A stretch of 42,224 nucleotides of DNA from Bdellovibrionota bacterium. Its GTDB lineage: Bacteria > Bdellovibrionota > Bdellovibrionia > Bdellovibrionales > Bdellovibrionaceae. Made by a program: the position numbers and the translations under genes. Location of the stretch: contig CAUJGP010000037.1 of the NCBI GenBank assembly GCA_963170155.1, positions 89,552-131,775 of the forward strand, written 5' to 3'. Of this stretch, positions 24,719-33,654 are shown one piece after another. The notes beneath the pieces are model-generated. The model saw only the letters and a list, made by a program, of their open reading frames with translations, was not told the origin of the DNA and made no database searches. How positions within the stretch are numbered: position 1 is the first letter of the stretch; the number at the start of each line of letters is the position of its first letter.

Positions 24719-25207
24719 ATGACATTATTGGGATTGAAAACATTTAAAAAACTAAACTTGATCCAAGTTCTTTTTGGTTTATCTGTTGCAATGTTTATTT
24801 TTGCGAAGGGTGTGGAAGTCAAAGCTCATGGTGAGGATAAGCCCGGACCTCATGGAGGATTCATTCAGATGCCTGGAGCGTTTCATACAGAGGTGGTCGC
24901 TGAGGGAGATCATCGTCTAAAAGTTTATTTGTTGGATATGAACTGGGAGAATCCCTCCACCAAGGATTCTTCATTGGAGGTCAAGCTTCAATTAGGAAAA
25001 AAGACGACGTCTTTTAAATGTGAAATGAGTGAAAACTTTTATTCATGCACTCTTCCAAAAGGAAACAATTTAAAAAAAGGAAAGCTAGAAGTTCAAGCGC
25101 AAAGAGAAGGGGTTAAAGGCAGCGTGGCTGCTTATACTTTGCCTCTTCAGTGGAAAAAGGCGGAAAAGAGTAAAGAACACCAAGAGCACTCAGGACATCA
25201 TCATTAA
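24719..25207 (+). CDS. Periplasmic PHGG-motif, His-rich protein of an RND efflux operon
   Basis: ATG 24719 has AAGGAGAG 5 nt upstream; an in-frame ATG at 24647 is less likely. The 162-residue protein has a signal or anchor (LIQVLFGLSVAMFIFAKGV) followed by AHGEDKPGPHGGFIQ, a beta-rich domain (TEVVAEGDHRLKVYLLDM) and a His-rich end (HQEHSGHHH). His clusters at both ends suggest binding of a soft or borderline metal in the periplasm. The same PHGG domain recurs in the protein encoded just after the permease, so the two are likely related. Such a domain is sometimes seen at the N-terminus of CusB/CzcB-type adaptors, but here no hairpin or barrel adaptor part follows. It lies one base before the permease start. 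Confidence 0.75.
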   Translation: MTLLGLKTFKKLNLIQVLFGLSVAMFIFAKGVEVKAHGEDKPGPHGGFIQMPGAFHTEVVAEGDHRLKVYLLDMNWENPSTKDSSLEVKLQLGKKTTSFKCEMSENFYSCTLPKGNNLKKGKLEVQAQREGVKGSVAAYTLPLQWKKAEKSKEHQEHSGHHH

Positions 25208-25208
25208 G

Positions 25209-28200
25209 ATGCTAGATCGAATTATTCGGTTTTCATTAACCCATCGCCTTTTTGTTATCTCTTTGGGAATTCTGATGACGGCATACGGATTATGGACTGT
25301 TCGTCAAATGCCGATTGATGTCTTCCCTGATTTAAACAAACCTACCGTGAATATCATGACTGAGGCTCCGGGGATGGCTCCAGAAGAAGTTGAAACCCTT
25401 GTGACGCTTCCTCTGGAAACCACCTTGAATGGCTTGCCTGGAGTGGAGAGGGTTCGCTCTTCCACAGGGATTGGTCTTTCTGTCATTTATGTTGAGTTTG
25501 GTTGGAATACTGAAATCTATAGAAATCGACAACTCATCGCTGAAAAATTACAACTGGCTAAAGAAAAGCTACCTCAAGGAATCACTCCGGTCATGGGACC
25601 CATCGCTTCAATTATGGGTGAGATACAATTACTTGGAATTTCTTCTCCACAAAATGAAGTGAATCCATTAGATCTGAGGACTTTTGCGGATTGGACCGTG
25701 AGGCCTCGGCTCCTCGCGCTTCCTGGAGTTGCCCAAGTGGTGGCTATCGGCGGAGGCGTAAAACAATTTCAAATATTATTATCGGCTGAAAAGATTCAAA
25801 AGTTTCAATTATCGCTGAAAGACATTGAGGAATCATTATCAAAAATCAGTCTCAACACCACGGGTGGGTACATCGATTTGGATCAAAAAGAATTTTTGAT
25901 TCGTAATATCGGCACGATTCGATCCGAAGAGGATATTTTAAATTCAGTTGTGGGAAATCATTTAGGACGTCCTGTTTATGTCCGAGATATTGCAGAAGTC
26001 AAAGTGGGAGCTCAAGTCAAGCGAGGAGATGGAAGTGTTGGTGGAAAACCAGCTGTGATTTTGAGCATTCAAAAACAACCGGGTGCCAACACGGTGGAGC
26101 TAACGCAAAAGATTGAAAAAACTCTGGAAGAATTAGAGAAAGCTCTTCCTAAGGGCGCCGAGTTTCATAAGGATTTATTTAAACAAGCTCACTTTATTGA
26201 AGCCTCTATTGGGAATGTGAAAGAAGCTTTGCGAGATGGAACCTTTTTGGTTTTTATTGTGCTCTTTCTTTTTTTGATGAATATCAAAACCACGGTGATT
26301 ACATTAACCGCGATCCCCTTGTCTTTTTTAGCAACAGCGATCGTGTTCCACTTTTTTGGCCTCTCCGTGAACACGATGACTTTGGGTGGTTTAGCGGTGG
26401 CCATTGGTGAGTTGGTGGATGATGCCATCGTGGATGTGGAAAACGTCTTTCGGCGATTGCGAGAAAATCAAACTTTAGCTCGGCCTTTGCCCACCCTGCA
26501 GGTTGTTTACAGTGCTTCTTCTGAAGTTCGCAACTCCATTGTTTTTGCAACGATCATTGTTGTTCTGGTTTTTTTGCCTCTTTTTTATATGAGCGGCATT
26601 GAGGGGCGTTTATTCATTCCTCTTGGCCTGGCGTACATTATTTCTTTAATCGCCTCTTTACTGGTCTCTCTCACGATAACGCCTGTTTTGTGTTCTTTGT
26701 TGTTAGGGCGAGGGTCTTTGATGGCTTCGGAAGATGGGTTTTTTGTTAAAAAACTCAAAGAATGGGATCAGCGGTTTTTAGTTCGTTCGTTAAATCATCC
26801 GAAGATTGTTTTTTCTATAGCCATTATTCTTTTTGTGATGTCTTTAGCTCTGATCCCTTTTATGGGTCGGGATTTTCTGCCGAAATTTAATGAAGGCACG
26901 GCAACGATTAACATACTCCTTGCACCGGGAGTTTCTCTTGATGAATCGAACCGAGTGGGAACTCAAGCAGAAGAGTTGCTCTTGAGCGTATCAGAAGTTA
27001 AATCTGTGGCTCGGCGAACAGGACGAGCTGAGTTGGATGAGCATGCTGAAGGAGTCCACTACTCTGAAATCGATGTGGATTTCAAAAGTGAAGGTCGATC
27101 CCGAGAGATTGTATTAGCAGAAATAAGAGAAAAGCTAAACTCCATTTCCGGGGCTTTTGTCAATATTGGACAACCGATTTCTCATCGCTTGGATCATCTC
27201 TTGTCAGGAGTTCGAGCGCAACTAGCCATTAAGCTTTTTGGTCCTGATTTGAAAACTCTACGCATTAAAGCCTCAGAAATTTATCGAGCTCTGGAGGGCA
27301 CGCAGGGGCTCGTGGATTTGCAGATTGAGCAGCAAGTATTGATTCCTCAAATCAAGATCCAGTTACTGCGTGAAGATGCTGGCACGTATGGTATCGCGCC
27401 TGGTGAATTATCTGAAACCTTAGAAAAGGCATTGAATGGCGAAGTGATCGCTCAAATTTTGGATCAACAAAAAATATTTAATGTTTTCATGAGATTTGAT
27501 GACCGTTCGAGAGCTAATTTGGATCTCATTAAACAGACTGTTTTGAAAATCATGCCGGATGGTCAAAAAGTCACGTTAGAAAAAGTGGCTGATGTTTATG
27601 AATCAGAGGGTCCCAATCAAATTAATCGTGAAAACTCCCAACGGCGAATCATTATTTCCGCCAATGCCGTGGATAGAGACCTTGATGGTTTGGTGCGAGA
27701 GATGCAGCAAAAACTCAGTGAAAAAATTTCTATTCCCGAGGGTTATTACATTCAGTGGGGTGGACAATTTGAAAGTCAGCAATCGGCGACACGGCTTATT
27801 TTATTTCTTGGATTGCTCTCTCTGATCGGTGTTTTCGTAGTGCTGTTTGCACAGTTCAGATCTTCGTTTATTGCCTTTCAGATCATGTTGAATATTCCCA
27901 TGGCGTTTATTGGGAGTTTGATCGCTTTATTTTTGACAGAGCGAGTTTTTTCTATTGCCAGTATGGTCGCCTTTATCACTCTTTGTGGGATTGCCAGTCG
28001 CAATGGGATTATGATGATCTCGCACTATTTACATCTTATGAAATATGAAGGAGAGGGATTCACAAAAGAAATGGTGATTCGGGGTTCTTTGGAGCGATTA
28101 GTCCCCGTCTTGATGACGGCTTTAACGGCCATTCTCGGTTTGATTCCTCTCCTTTTGGCAAAAGGAGAACCTGGCAAAGAGATTCTTCACCCCGTGGCTA

Positions 28201-28328
28201 TTGTCATTGTGGGTGGATTGATCAGTTCCACATTGCTTGATATGTTTGTAACGCCGACTGTTTTTTATATTTTTGGTAGGAAGTCGGCGGAAGAGCATAT
28301 TAAAGCACAGGAGGTAGAGCTTGTGTGA
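25209..28328 (+). CDS. RND heavy-metal efflux permease (CusA/CzcA family)
   Basis: The protein has 1039 residues, the usual size, with the RND layout: one helix, large periplasmic loop, six helices, second loop, five helices. The fourth-helix motif is AIGELVDDAIVDVENVFRRL (398-417), which carries two adjacent Asp for proton relay and places it in the heavy-metal (HME) branch rather than the drug branch. Early FPDLNKPTVNIMTEAPGMAPEEVE and TPVLCSLLLG are typical. It should export a metal ion by proton antiport from periplasm or cytosol. The motif matches neither the CzcA nor the CusA textbook form exactly, so the metal cannot be assigned. Flanking genes are two PHGG proteins and a TolC-family channel. 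Confidence 0.93.
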   Translation: MLDRIIRFSLTHRLFVISLGILMTAYGLWTVRQMPIDVFPDLNKPTVNIMTEAPGMAPEEVETLVTLPLETTLNGLPGVERVRSSTGIGLSVIYVEFGWNTEIYRNRQLIAEKLQLAKEKLPQGITPVMGPIASIMGEIQLLGISSPQNEVNPLDLRTFADWTVRPRLLALPGVAQVVAIGGGVKQFQILLSAEKIQKFQLSLKDIEESLSKISLNTTGGYIDLDQKEFLIRNIGTIRSEEDILNSVVGNHLGRPVYVRDIAEVKVGAQVKRGDGSVGGKPAVILSIQKQPGANTVELTQKIEKTLEELEKALPKGAEFHKDLFKQAHFIEASIGNVKEALRDGTFLVFIVLFLFLMNIKTTVITLTAIPLSFLATAIVFHFFGLSVNTMTLGGLAVAIGELVDDAIVDVENVFRRLRENQTLARPLPTLQVVYSASSEVRNSIVFATIIVVLVFLPLFYMSGIEGRLFIPLGLAYIISLIASLLVSLTITPVLCSLLLGRGSLMASEDGFFVKKLKEWDQRFLVRSLNHPKIVFSIAIILFVMSLALIPFMGRDFLPKFNEGTATINILLAPGVSLDESNRVGTQAEELLLSVSEVKSVARRTGRAELDEHAEGVHYSEIDVDFKSEGRSREIVLAEIREKLNSISGAFVNIGQPISHRLDHLLSGVRAQLAIKLFGPDLKTLRIKASEIYRALEGTQGLVDLQIEQQVLIPQIKIQLLREDAGTYGIAPGELSETLEKALNGEVIAQILDQQKIFNVFMRFDDRSRANLDLIKQTVLKIMPDGQKVTLEKVADVYESEGPNQINRENSQRRIIISANAVDRDLDGLVREMQQKLSEKISIPEGYYIQWGGQFESQQSATRLILFLGLLSLIGVFVVLFAQFRSSFIAFQIMLNIPMAFIGSLIALFLTERVFSIASMVAFITLCGIASRNGIMMISHYLHLMKYEGEGFTKEMVIRGSLERLVPVLMTALTAILGLIPLLLAKGEPGKEILHPVAIVIVGGLISSTLLDMFVTPTVFYIFGRKSAEEHIKAQEVELV

Positions 28329-28361
28329 AATGTATTTAGAACGAGTTCGAGGAGGAATGTT

Positions 28362-28769
28362 GTGTTCATAAAAAAATGTTTGGTTTTATTGGCGATGGTG
28401 AGTTTTGCTTTTTTAAAGGGATTTGCTCATGAAGGGCATGATAAAATGCCGGGAGCATTATCAGCCCCCCATGGAGGGCAGGTGAAGGGAACAGATCACT
28501 TATACATTGAATTAATCTCCGATGCCGAAGGGATTAAATTATATCCCCTCACCCATGAAATGAAACCGATTCCTTTGGATCAGTTGAAATTAGAAGGAAC
28601 TTTTCGTCTTCCTAAAGGTAAAAAATCAGACACTTTGGTTTTAAAAAAGGGAAGTGATTATTTTGAAGCCAAGGTCCAGGCGAAGGGTTCTCACCGTTAT
28701 CAGGTGGATCTTAAAGTAACCTTTATGAAAGCCACAGATTCATTGAGCTTTAATGTGGAGCCTCAGTGA
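28362..28769 (+). CDS. Second periplasmic PHGG-motif protein of the efflux operon
   Basis: GTG 28362 has GGAGG 6 nt upstream. The 135-residue protein has a signal peptide (CLVLLAMVSFAFLKGFA) followed directly by HEGHDKMPGALSAPHGGQV, then TDHLYIELISDAEGIKLYPL and a beta-rich end. The order PHGG, E(L/V)(I/V), short gap, (I/L)K(L/V)Y is shared with the first gene of the operon, so both look like paralogues. N-terminal His residues suggest metal binding. The last 4 bp overlap the channel gene (GTGA). Function as metal chaperone, or as a stand-in for the missing adaptor, is inference. Confidence 0.75.
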   Translation: MFIKKCLVLLAMVSFAFLKGFAHEGHDKMPGALSAPHGGQVKGTDHLYIELISDAEGIKLYPLTHEMKPIPLDQLKLEGTFRLPKGKKSDTLVLKKGSDYFEAKVQAKGSHRYQVDLKVTFMKATDSLSFNVEPQ

Positions 28770-30040
28770 TCAGTGCGCTTATGTCAAAGTTATGGATCGT
28801 GGGACTCATGGTTGCAGTGGTCATTTCCGCTTGGGCGGATCATCCTAATGAGGGGAGTTTGGCGATAGAACAGCTCATTAAACATGCGGAGTCCAATAAT
28901 CTTGATTTAAAGCAAATTGAGTTTAATTTAAAAGCGGCTCAAGCAGATCTCTTTTCAAAACGGGGACGATACTATCCGCAATTTTCTCTGGAAGGGGGAT
29001 ATTTAACCTCCAGAGTGTCTCAAGAGAATCATTCGGGAGTTTTTTTATTTGGAAAAGCCGAATGGAATTTATTTCGAGGTGGTGCCGATGATGTTCAAAT
29101 CAAACAAACGGGTTTGAATCTTGATTTGGAAGAACTCAAAGCAAAAGCATTGAAGCTCAAAATAAAAAATGAAGTTTCAAAAGTGTATTATGAGATGCTC
29201 TTTATTTTGGAATCTATTGCTCTGAAAGAACGAGCCCTCTCGTTCAATGCGGAGCAGATGAAGTTAGCGGTTGCAAAAAGAAACTCCGGTTTTACTTCGC
29301 AAACAGATGTTCTGGAGTTTGAGTTGCGAGAATCAACCTTGCGATCAGATCTCTTGTTGCTTCAGCAAGATCGCGAGATCAAATCCAAAGAGCTGGCGCT
29401 CTTGTTGGGGAGTTCAACACCAGAGACTTTTTTTGCTATCAAGGGTCATCTTCATCGTTCATCTGTAAAACCGAATTTTTCTCAAATGTTAGAACAATTA
29501 CGGAAAAACAATAAAGAATTAAGGGAATCTGAACTTTTGGTAAAGACTCTTGACTACGATAAAAGAAGAGTGGTTGCTGATTTTCTTCCTCAGCTGGATC
29601 TTGAAGCGCAGTATGGTCGACTCGCCGAGGGAGAGCGTGTGAGCGATGGGAATCATAATTATTCGGTGATGTTGAAGCTCTCCATCCCTCTTTTTTCGGG
29701 GTTGGAGACTTATTATGCCCATCAATTTGTGCAGTCGACGTTGCAAGCCAGGCATTTGAAGAAAATCAAACAATCTCAGGATGTCGAGATTGAATTGGAA
29801 AAGACACTGAGTTCTATTCAAATTTTAAACCATCGATTGGACCTTGAAGAGAAAAACTTATCTCGTTCTGAAACTTATTATAAAATGACGCTTTCCGAAT
29901 ATCGTCGCGGGGTGAAAAATTCGCCGGATATGGTGGGAGCCACAGAACGGCTCTTAGAAGCTCGAATTCGAAACCTTGAGTATCGTCGTGATTTGGCTCT
30001 GAGTCTTCTAAAGGTTAAAGATCTGGTCGGAGAAGAATGA
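28766..30040 (+). CDS. TolC-family outer-membrane channel of the efflux operon
   Basis: The protein has 424 residues from GTG 28766 with a signal peptide ending near AWADHP. Long amphipathic helices alternate with beta segments in two similar halves: LEGGYLTSRVSQ ... FGKAEWNLFRGG in the first, FLPQLDLEAQYGR ... LKLSIPLFSGLE in the second. That twofold pattern and the conserved Pro/Phe-Gly positions are typical of OMF (CzcC/CusC/TolC) proteins, trimeric channels docking with RND pumps. Overlap with the upstream gene and shared strand place it in the pump operon. No lipobox is evident, unlike CusC. Confidence 0.88.
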   Translation: MISALMSKLWIVGLMVAVVISAWADHPNEGSLAIEQLIKHAESNNLDLKQIEFNLKAAQADLFSKRGRYYPQFSLEGGYLTSRVSQENHSGVFLFGKAEWNLFRGGADDVQIKQTGLNLDLEELKAKALKLKIKNEVSKVYYEMLFILESIALKERALSFNAEQMKLAVAKRNSGFTSQTDVLEFELRESTLRSDLLLLQQDREIKSKELALLLGSSTPETFFAIKGHLHRSSVKPNFSQMLEQLRKNNKELRESELLVKTLDYDKRRVVADFLPQLDLEAQYGRLAEGERVSDGNHNYSVMLKLSIPLFSGLETYYAHQFVQSTLQARHLKKIKQSQDVEIELEKTLSSIQILNHRLDLEEKNLSRSETYYKMTLSEYRRGVKNSPDMVGATERLLEARIRNLEYRRDLALSLLKVKDLVGEE

Positions 30041-30080
30041 TCAGCCCCTCTCCTCCGAGATTTACCAAAGATGAATAGAT

Positions 30081-30641
30081 TCAAGGCTGGGGTTGTTGAT
30101 CGTGTCGACATTGATTGTGGGCTTCTTTCAAGGCCTCTTGCGCCTCTGCTTCTGTCAATGCAAAGAGTTGGTAGGATTTTGTAATCTGAGGGTTCAGGTT
30201 AGGATTTTCAAGGTTAAAATAGCGGGCCTCCACAGCTGTTTTTTTGATGATTTTTTCTGATAAAATTTTTCCTCGGCACTCATCGACAAGCTCTCGCAAG
30301 TAAGTCTTATGGTGCTTATAAGAACGCTGATAAGAACCTTTCCAGTAACGGACAGAAATGGCATCAGAACTGAGATGGGGATAGTATTGTTTCGTCCAAC
30401 TCAGTTTGAGGGGTTCGTATTGTTGGCAAGAGCCAGCAGGAGAGATGGTTTCTTGAATTTTTGTGATGTATTCTTTCACACAGGTATTGTGGAATTTGTA
30501 ATGATACCTATGATTAAGAATAAGGACTGAGTCAGCACTAATATTGAAATCAGGCTCTCTGGATACAGCCTTAAAGCTGTATCCCATGAGGAGAGTCAAT
30601 AGGGACATGACTGCGGTTATTGCTACTTTTGAGTGATTCAT
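30081..30641 (-). CDS. Secreted protein of unknown function
   Basis: The 186-residue protein has an N-terminal hydrophobic segment (VAITAVMSLLTLLMGYSF) acting as signal or anchor. The mature part is basic and rich in Tyr, His and Lys, with Cys at 54, 72, 121 and 179, which could pair outside the cytosol. No family recognised. AAGGAAA precedes the ATG. It is convergent with the efflux operon (40-bp gap) and follows another secreted-protein gene on the same strand after 64 bp. Confidence 0.65.
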   Translation of the reverse strand: MNHSKVAITAVMSLLTLLMGYSFKAVSREPDFNISADSVLILNHRYHYKFHNTCVKEYITKIQETISPAGSCQQYEPLKLSWTKQYYPHLSSDAISVRYWKGSYQRSYKHHKTYLRELVDECRGKILSEKIIKKTAVEARYFNLENPNLNPQITKSYQLFALTEAEAQEALKEAHNQCRHDQQPQP

Positions 30642-30705
30642 AAATTAATTTCCTTTAATAGTGTTATATTTTAAAAAAGGGTACAATCGCAAAAGGATTT
30701 CATAG

Positions 30706-31821
30706 TTATCTAAAGAGGATAGCTTGGTCTGCGGGACAATCGCGACTATAGTTTTTTGGAGAGAAAAGTAAGCCCTGCCATTGTCTAATAAAGTAGGGTG
30801 ATCTTAAGTCAAGGGAGAGTTGATTGGGAACTCCAGGGGAAAAGCACCCTGGTTTAAAAGAACGATCACTACCACTATAAGGCCCTTTCATTTCAGGGTC
30901 AAAACTACTTTGAATGATTTCTTTGTCTCTAAAGAGTGTATAAACATAATTTAAAAAATAAGAAGATTTGAATTTTTCTTTCAAGACATAAAGGAAGTTG
31001 ATGGCAAATGAGTTACAACGAGGATCTGCAAACCAGGAGTATCGGGGCCTCTTATCAGAATGAGTCAGGCAATTAATGAAATCATTTCCCAGAAGGGTGC
31101 TCATGCTGAGATAGCGATTTGCTTGGATCAGCTCATTCAGAGCACCAGATTGAAGGTCCAAGGCGATAGTTACTTCGAGGATATGACGCAGAGGCTCTGT
31201 CGCTGTAATCCAAGCAAAAAGATGGTGCATTGAACTTTGATTTTCTAAATAAGCTTGAAAAACAAATTCCGCTTCGACAATGTGATTGTAAGAGGCCGAA
31301 GGATTTAAAATCCAGTAGGCTTCATGATATAAGATCGCGATTTTTTCAAAAAAACTGAGTCGATAAAAGTCAGGAAGAAGATAAGTGATTTTTTGGCTTG
31401 TATCAGTGATGGCAAAAAGTGTGATTTGTGAGGTATCCACCTTAGCAATGCGTGCGTACTCCGCCATGATTCTGTCTTTTGCTTTTTTGTCGAATTGATC
31501 TGGCTTAATACGGAAATACTGACGAGTGAGCGATGGATCAATAGCTTGTGTCAGTTGGCTTTTAGTGGAAGCAGATACATAAGGATTGCTGTTAATGACC
31601 TTCAGTAGGCTATCAATTTCAGGAATCTCACGCGCCGTTAAACTTTTTTGTTCCACAATAATGCCAGCCGAGTAAAAGGTCATAGGGCGTCCTCCGCGAG
31701 AAACACCTCCACCTCCATTGCCCACTTGACCCTGCGGAGATTGAGCGATTGCTGAAGAAGTTGCTACAAGGCCGACGGCCAAAGATAAATAGAATAAACA
31801 TTTCATTTTTGATAAAAACAT
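30706..31821 (-). CDS. Secreted protein with GNGGGG N-terminus and HEAYW motif
   Basis: ATG 31821 is favoured because AAGGAG lies 6 nt upstream; ATG 31839 lies before that site. The 371-residue protein has a signal peptide ending AIAQS (about residue 28) and a mature start GQVGNGGGGVSRGG. ILYHEAYWIL (163-172) resembles a zinc-peptidase helix, but the second His of HExxH is Trp, so classical peptidase activity is doubtful. Many exported proteins in Bdellovibrio-like bacteria share the Gly/Asn-rich start and a His-Glu helix, as far as I recall. Four Cys lie in the C-terminal half. Role unknown. Confidence 0.65.
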   Translation of the reverse strand: MFLSKMKCLFYLSLAVGLVATSSAIAQSPQGQVGNGGGGVSRGGRPMTFYSAGIIVEQKSLTAREIPEIDSLLKVINSNPYVSASTKSQLTQAIDPSLTRQYFRIKPDQFDKKAKDRIMAEYARIAKVDTSQITLFAITDTSQKITYLLPDFYRLSFFEKIAILYHEAYWILNPSASYNHIVEAEFVFQAYLENQSSMHHLFAWITATEPLRHILEVTIALDLQSGALNELIQANRYLSMSTLLGNDFINCLTHSDKRPRYSWFADPRCNSFAINFLYVLKEKFKSSYFLNYVYTLFRDKEIIQSSFDPEMKGPYSGSDRSFKPGCFSPGVPNQLSLDLRSPYFIRQWQGLLFSPKNYSRDCPADQAILFR

Positions 31822-31984
31822 AAGAGACTCCTTTGTCATTTTTTATTGATTAAAAATTAAATTTATAGATCCTTTATTCTTGCTTCGTTTTAAAGTTATT
31901 GTTCTTTTTGTGGTTAAGATAAGCGAACCCTTGAGAAGATCGTGAAATGAACGGGATGCAGAGGGGATGCTTTATTGATGATCC

Positions 31985-32851
31985 TCATTCAACTCCTTTC
32001 TCTTCTTTCGATCTGCGCTCTTTTTTGATTTTAGTCAGAGGAAAGAAGGAGACTGTCAGCTGATACACTTCATCCGGTTTTTCTTCTTTTGATTTCGGTT
32101 GCGCATAGGCATCGACATTTAAACAAAATTTATTCATTATTCTTTTAAATTCAGGCAATTGATGGTGCTGAATGGCCACTGTCAAAGAGGTGTGCTCTCG
32201 ATCATCAAAGGAGGTTTGATCCAAAGACTCCTTTGCCTTATTGAGGAGATTTCTTTGTAGCTCACGTCGTGCTTCATTAGTGGCGATGGATTCAATCCAT
32301 GAGTTATTGGGTTTTAACAGATGAATGTAGTTTCCTTTGATTTCAATGAAATGACGTCTTTCAAGGCGCTGAAGAACCTCTTCAATTTCTTTTTTATGAA
32401 CTCCCAATCGTTGAGCCATCCATGGGAGATCAAGAGTAAAGTCTTTTGTTTTGATCAATTCAAGAACGGCAAAATGGAGCCAATTTTCGAGTAAATTCAT
32501 TTCATCTTCGAGCAGAAGCAGATAGTTTTTTAAATGTTCGGGAGGAGGTATCGCTCCCGAAGGCCATGATGCTGCTGTGGTGGCATTGGGTGCGTTGAGG
32601 GGATTTAAAGCCGTCGTCAGGTTCATCATTTTTTGATGAAGTCGAAGCTTGGCACTGAGTTTTTCAATTAAAGAATCGCTCAGGCTTCGACGTTTATTCA
32701 TGATTTTAGAGAGAAGAGATTGATCAACCTCTAAAAATTGAGCGTAAGCTCGGAGTGAATAACTCGGATTGGCTTTTCTTCTCCGAATGAATTCTTTTTG
32801 AAGCTCGACATGAATAGTGCTGATCTGGTTGTTTTTTACAAGGTCTTTCAT
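31985..32851 (-). CDS. TIGR02147/DUF4423-like transcription regulator
   Basis: The protein has 288 residues from ATG 32851 (GTG 32857 is two codons earlier; no strong ribosome binding site is seen). Residues 14-75 match the start of TIGR02147 proteins: FIRRRKANPSYSLRAYAQFLEVDQSLLSKIMNKRRSLS is a lambda-repressor-like helix-turn-helix (quoted in parts: YSLRAYAQFLEVD, SLLSKIMNKRRSLS). A winged-helix-like DUF4423 part follows (NWLHFAVLELIKTKDF, WMAQRLGVHKKEIEEVLQRL, RRHFIEIKGNYIHLL). The family is abundant in Bdellovibrio and Fibrobacter and regarded as transcriptional regulation. It may control the secreted-protein genes downstream or itself; a perfect dyad lies in its leader. Confidence 0.75.
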   Translation of the reverse strand: MKDLVKNNQISTIHVELQKEFIRRRKANPSYSLRAYAQFLEVDQSLLSKIMNKRRSLSDSLIEKLSAKLRLHQKMMNLTTALNPLNAPNATTAASWPSGAIPPPEHLKNYLLLLEDEMNLLENWLHFAVLELIKTKDFTLDLPWMAQRLGVHKKEIEEVLQRLERRHFIEIKGNYIHLLKPNNSWIESIATNEARRELQRNLLNKAKESLDQTSFDDREHTSLTVAIQHHQLPEFKRIMNKFCLNVDAYAQPKSKEEKPDEVYQLTVSFFPLTKIKKERRSKEEKGVE

Positions 32852-32904
32852 GAACACAGTTATAAGCTATGCTTTCAAAAAAACCTAATTTTTTGTACTT
32901 ATTG

Positions 32905-32990
32905 TGAGGACAAGGCGTCCTCATTGAAAAAAGTTCCTGTCTTTATTTTAAGAAGATTGTAAATAAAAATTAGTTTATAATCTGATTATA
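32905..32990 (-). promoter_or_regulatory. Promoter and dyad upstream of the TIGR02147-like gene
   Basis: On the minus strand TATAAT (32990-32985) is a perfect -10 box, but no good -35 was found. TGAGGAC-N5-GTCCTCA (32905-32923), a perfect 7-bp dyad, lies downstream in the leader, about 50 bp before the start codon. It is either an operator (autoregulation) or an RNA hairpin. Confidence 0.4.
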
Positions 32991-33029
32991 TTTATTTAAG
33001 TGATGGAAATAAAAGGAAAAAAATGAAAT

Positions 33030-33623
33030 CTAAGGGAGTTTTTTTAAACCCAGCAGAAAGATTTCAAAACTGTTTTTACGGGTGGATTCGGGCTTGAGAA
33101 TTTCGATTTTGGCAAACTTGGATTTTAGTTGTTTTCGGAATAAATCAAAATCTTGGCTTTGAAAGATTTTACAGACAAAATACCCACCAGGAACCAAAAT
33201 ATCTTCAGCGGTTTGCAGAGCCATTTCACAGAGTTCTAAGGAGCGAGCTTGATCCACATCCCGAATACCCGTCGTTTTCGGAGCCATATCGGAGACAACC
33301 CCTGAAATCGCACCGGAATGTCCATGCTCTTGAAGAAAGTCTACAATTTTGATTTCAAGTAAATTCGCAGTGTAGAAATACACGTTGGGGAGTTTTAAAG
33401 TCACAGGAGTGAGATCGAATCCAATGACGCTTCCTTTGGGGCCAACTTTTTGAGAAAGCCACTGAGACCAAGAGCCGGGAGCACACCCGAGATCGACTAC
33501 GGTTTGTCCTGCTCCAATAAACTTATATTTTTTATCCAGCTCCTGCAGTTTATAAACACTACGGGCGGCAAAGCCGTCTTTTTTAGCTTGATGAAAAAAA
33601 TGATCTTTTACTTTATAACTCAT
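33030..33623 (-). CDS. rlmE: 23S rRNA (uridine2552-2'-O)-methyltransferase RlmE (FtsJ)
   Basis: The protein has 197 residues; E. coli RlmE has 209. It has DGFAARSVYKLQELDKKY, SAM motif VVDLGCAPGSWSQWL, VVSDMAPKTTGIRDVDQ, CKIFQSQDF and KPESTRKNSFEIFLLGL. The catalytic K-D-K-E set (Lys in RSVYKL, Asp in SDMAP, Lys in CKIFQ, Glu in SFEIF) is intact. The enzyme methylates U2552 in the A-loop during 50S maturation. It is the last gene after rodA (31-bp gap), an arrangement that mixes wall elongation with ribosome maturation. Confidence 0.95.
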   Translation of the reverse strand: MSYKVKDHFFHQAKKDGFAARSVYKLQELDKKYKFIGAGQTVVDLGCAPGSWSQWLSQKVGPKGSVIGFDLTPVTLKLPNVYFYTANLLEIKIVDFLQEHGHSGAISGVVSDMAPKTTGIRDVDQARSLELCEMALQTAEDILVPGGYFVCKIFQSQDFDLFRKQLKSKFAKIEILKPESTRKNSFEIFLLGLKKLP

Positions 33624-33654
33624 GTCGCCTCAAATAAGCTCGTTTGAAATTCTT

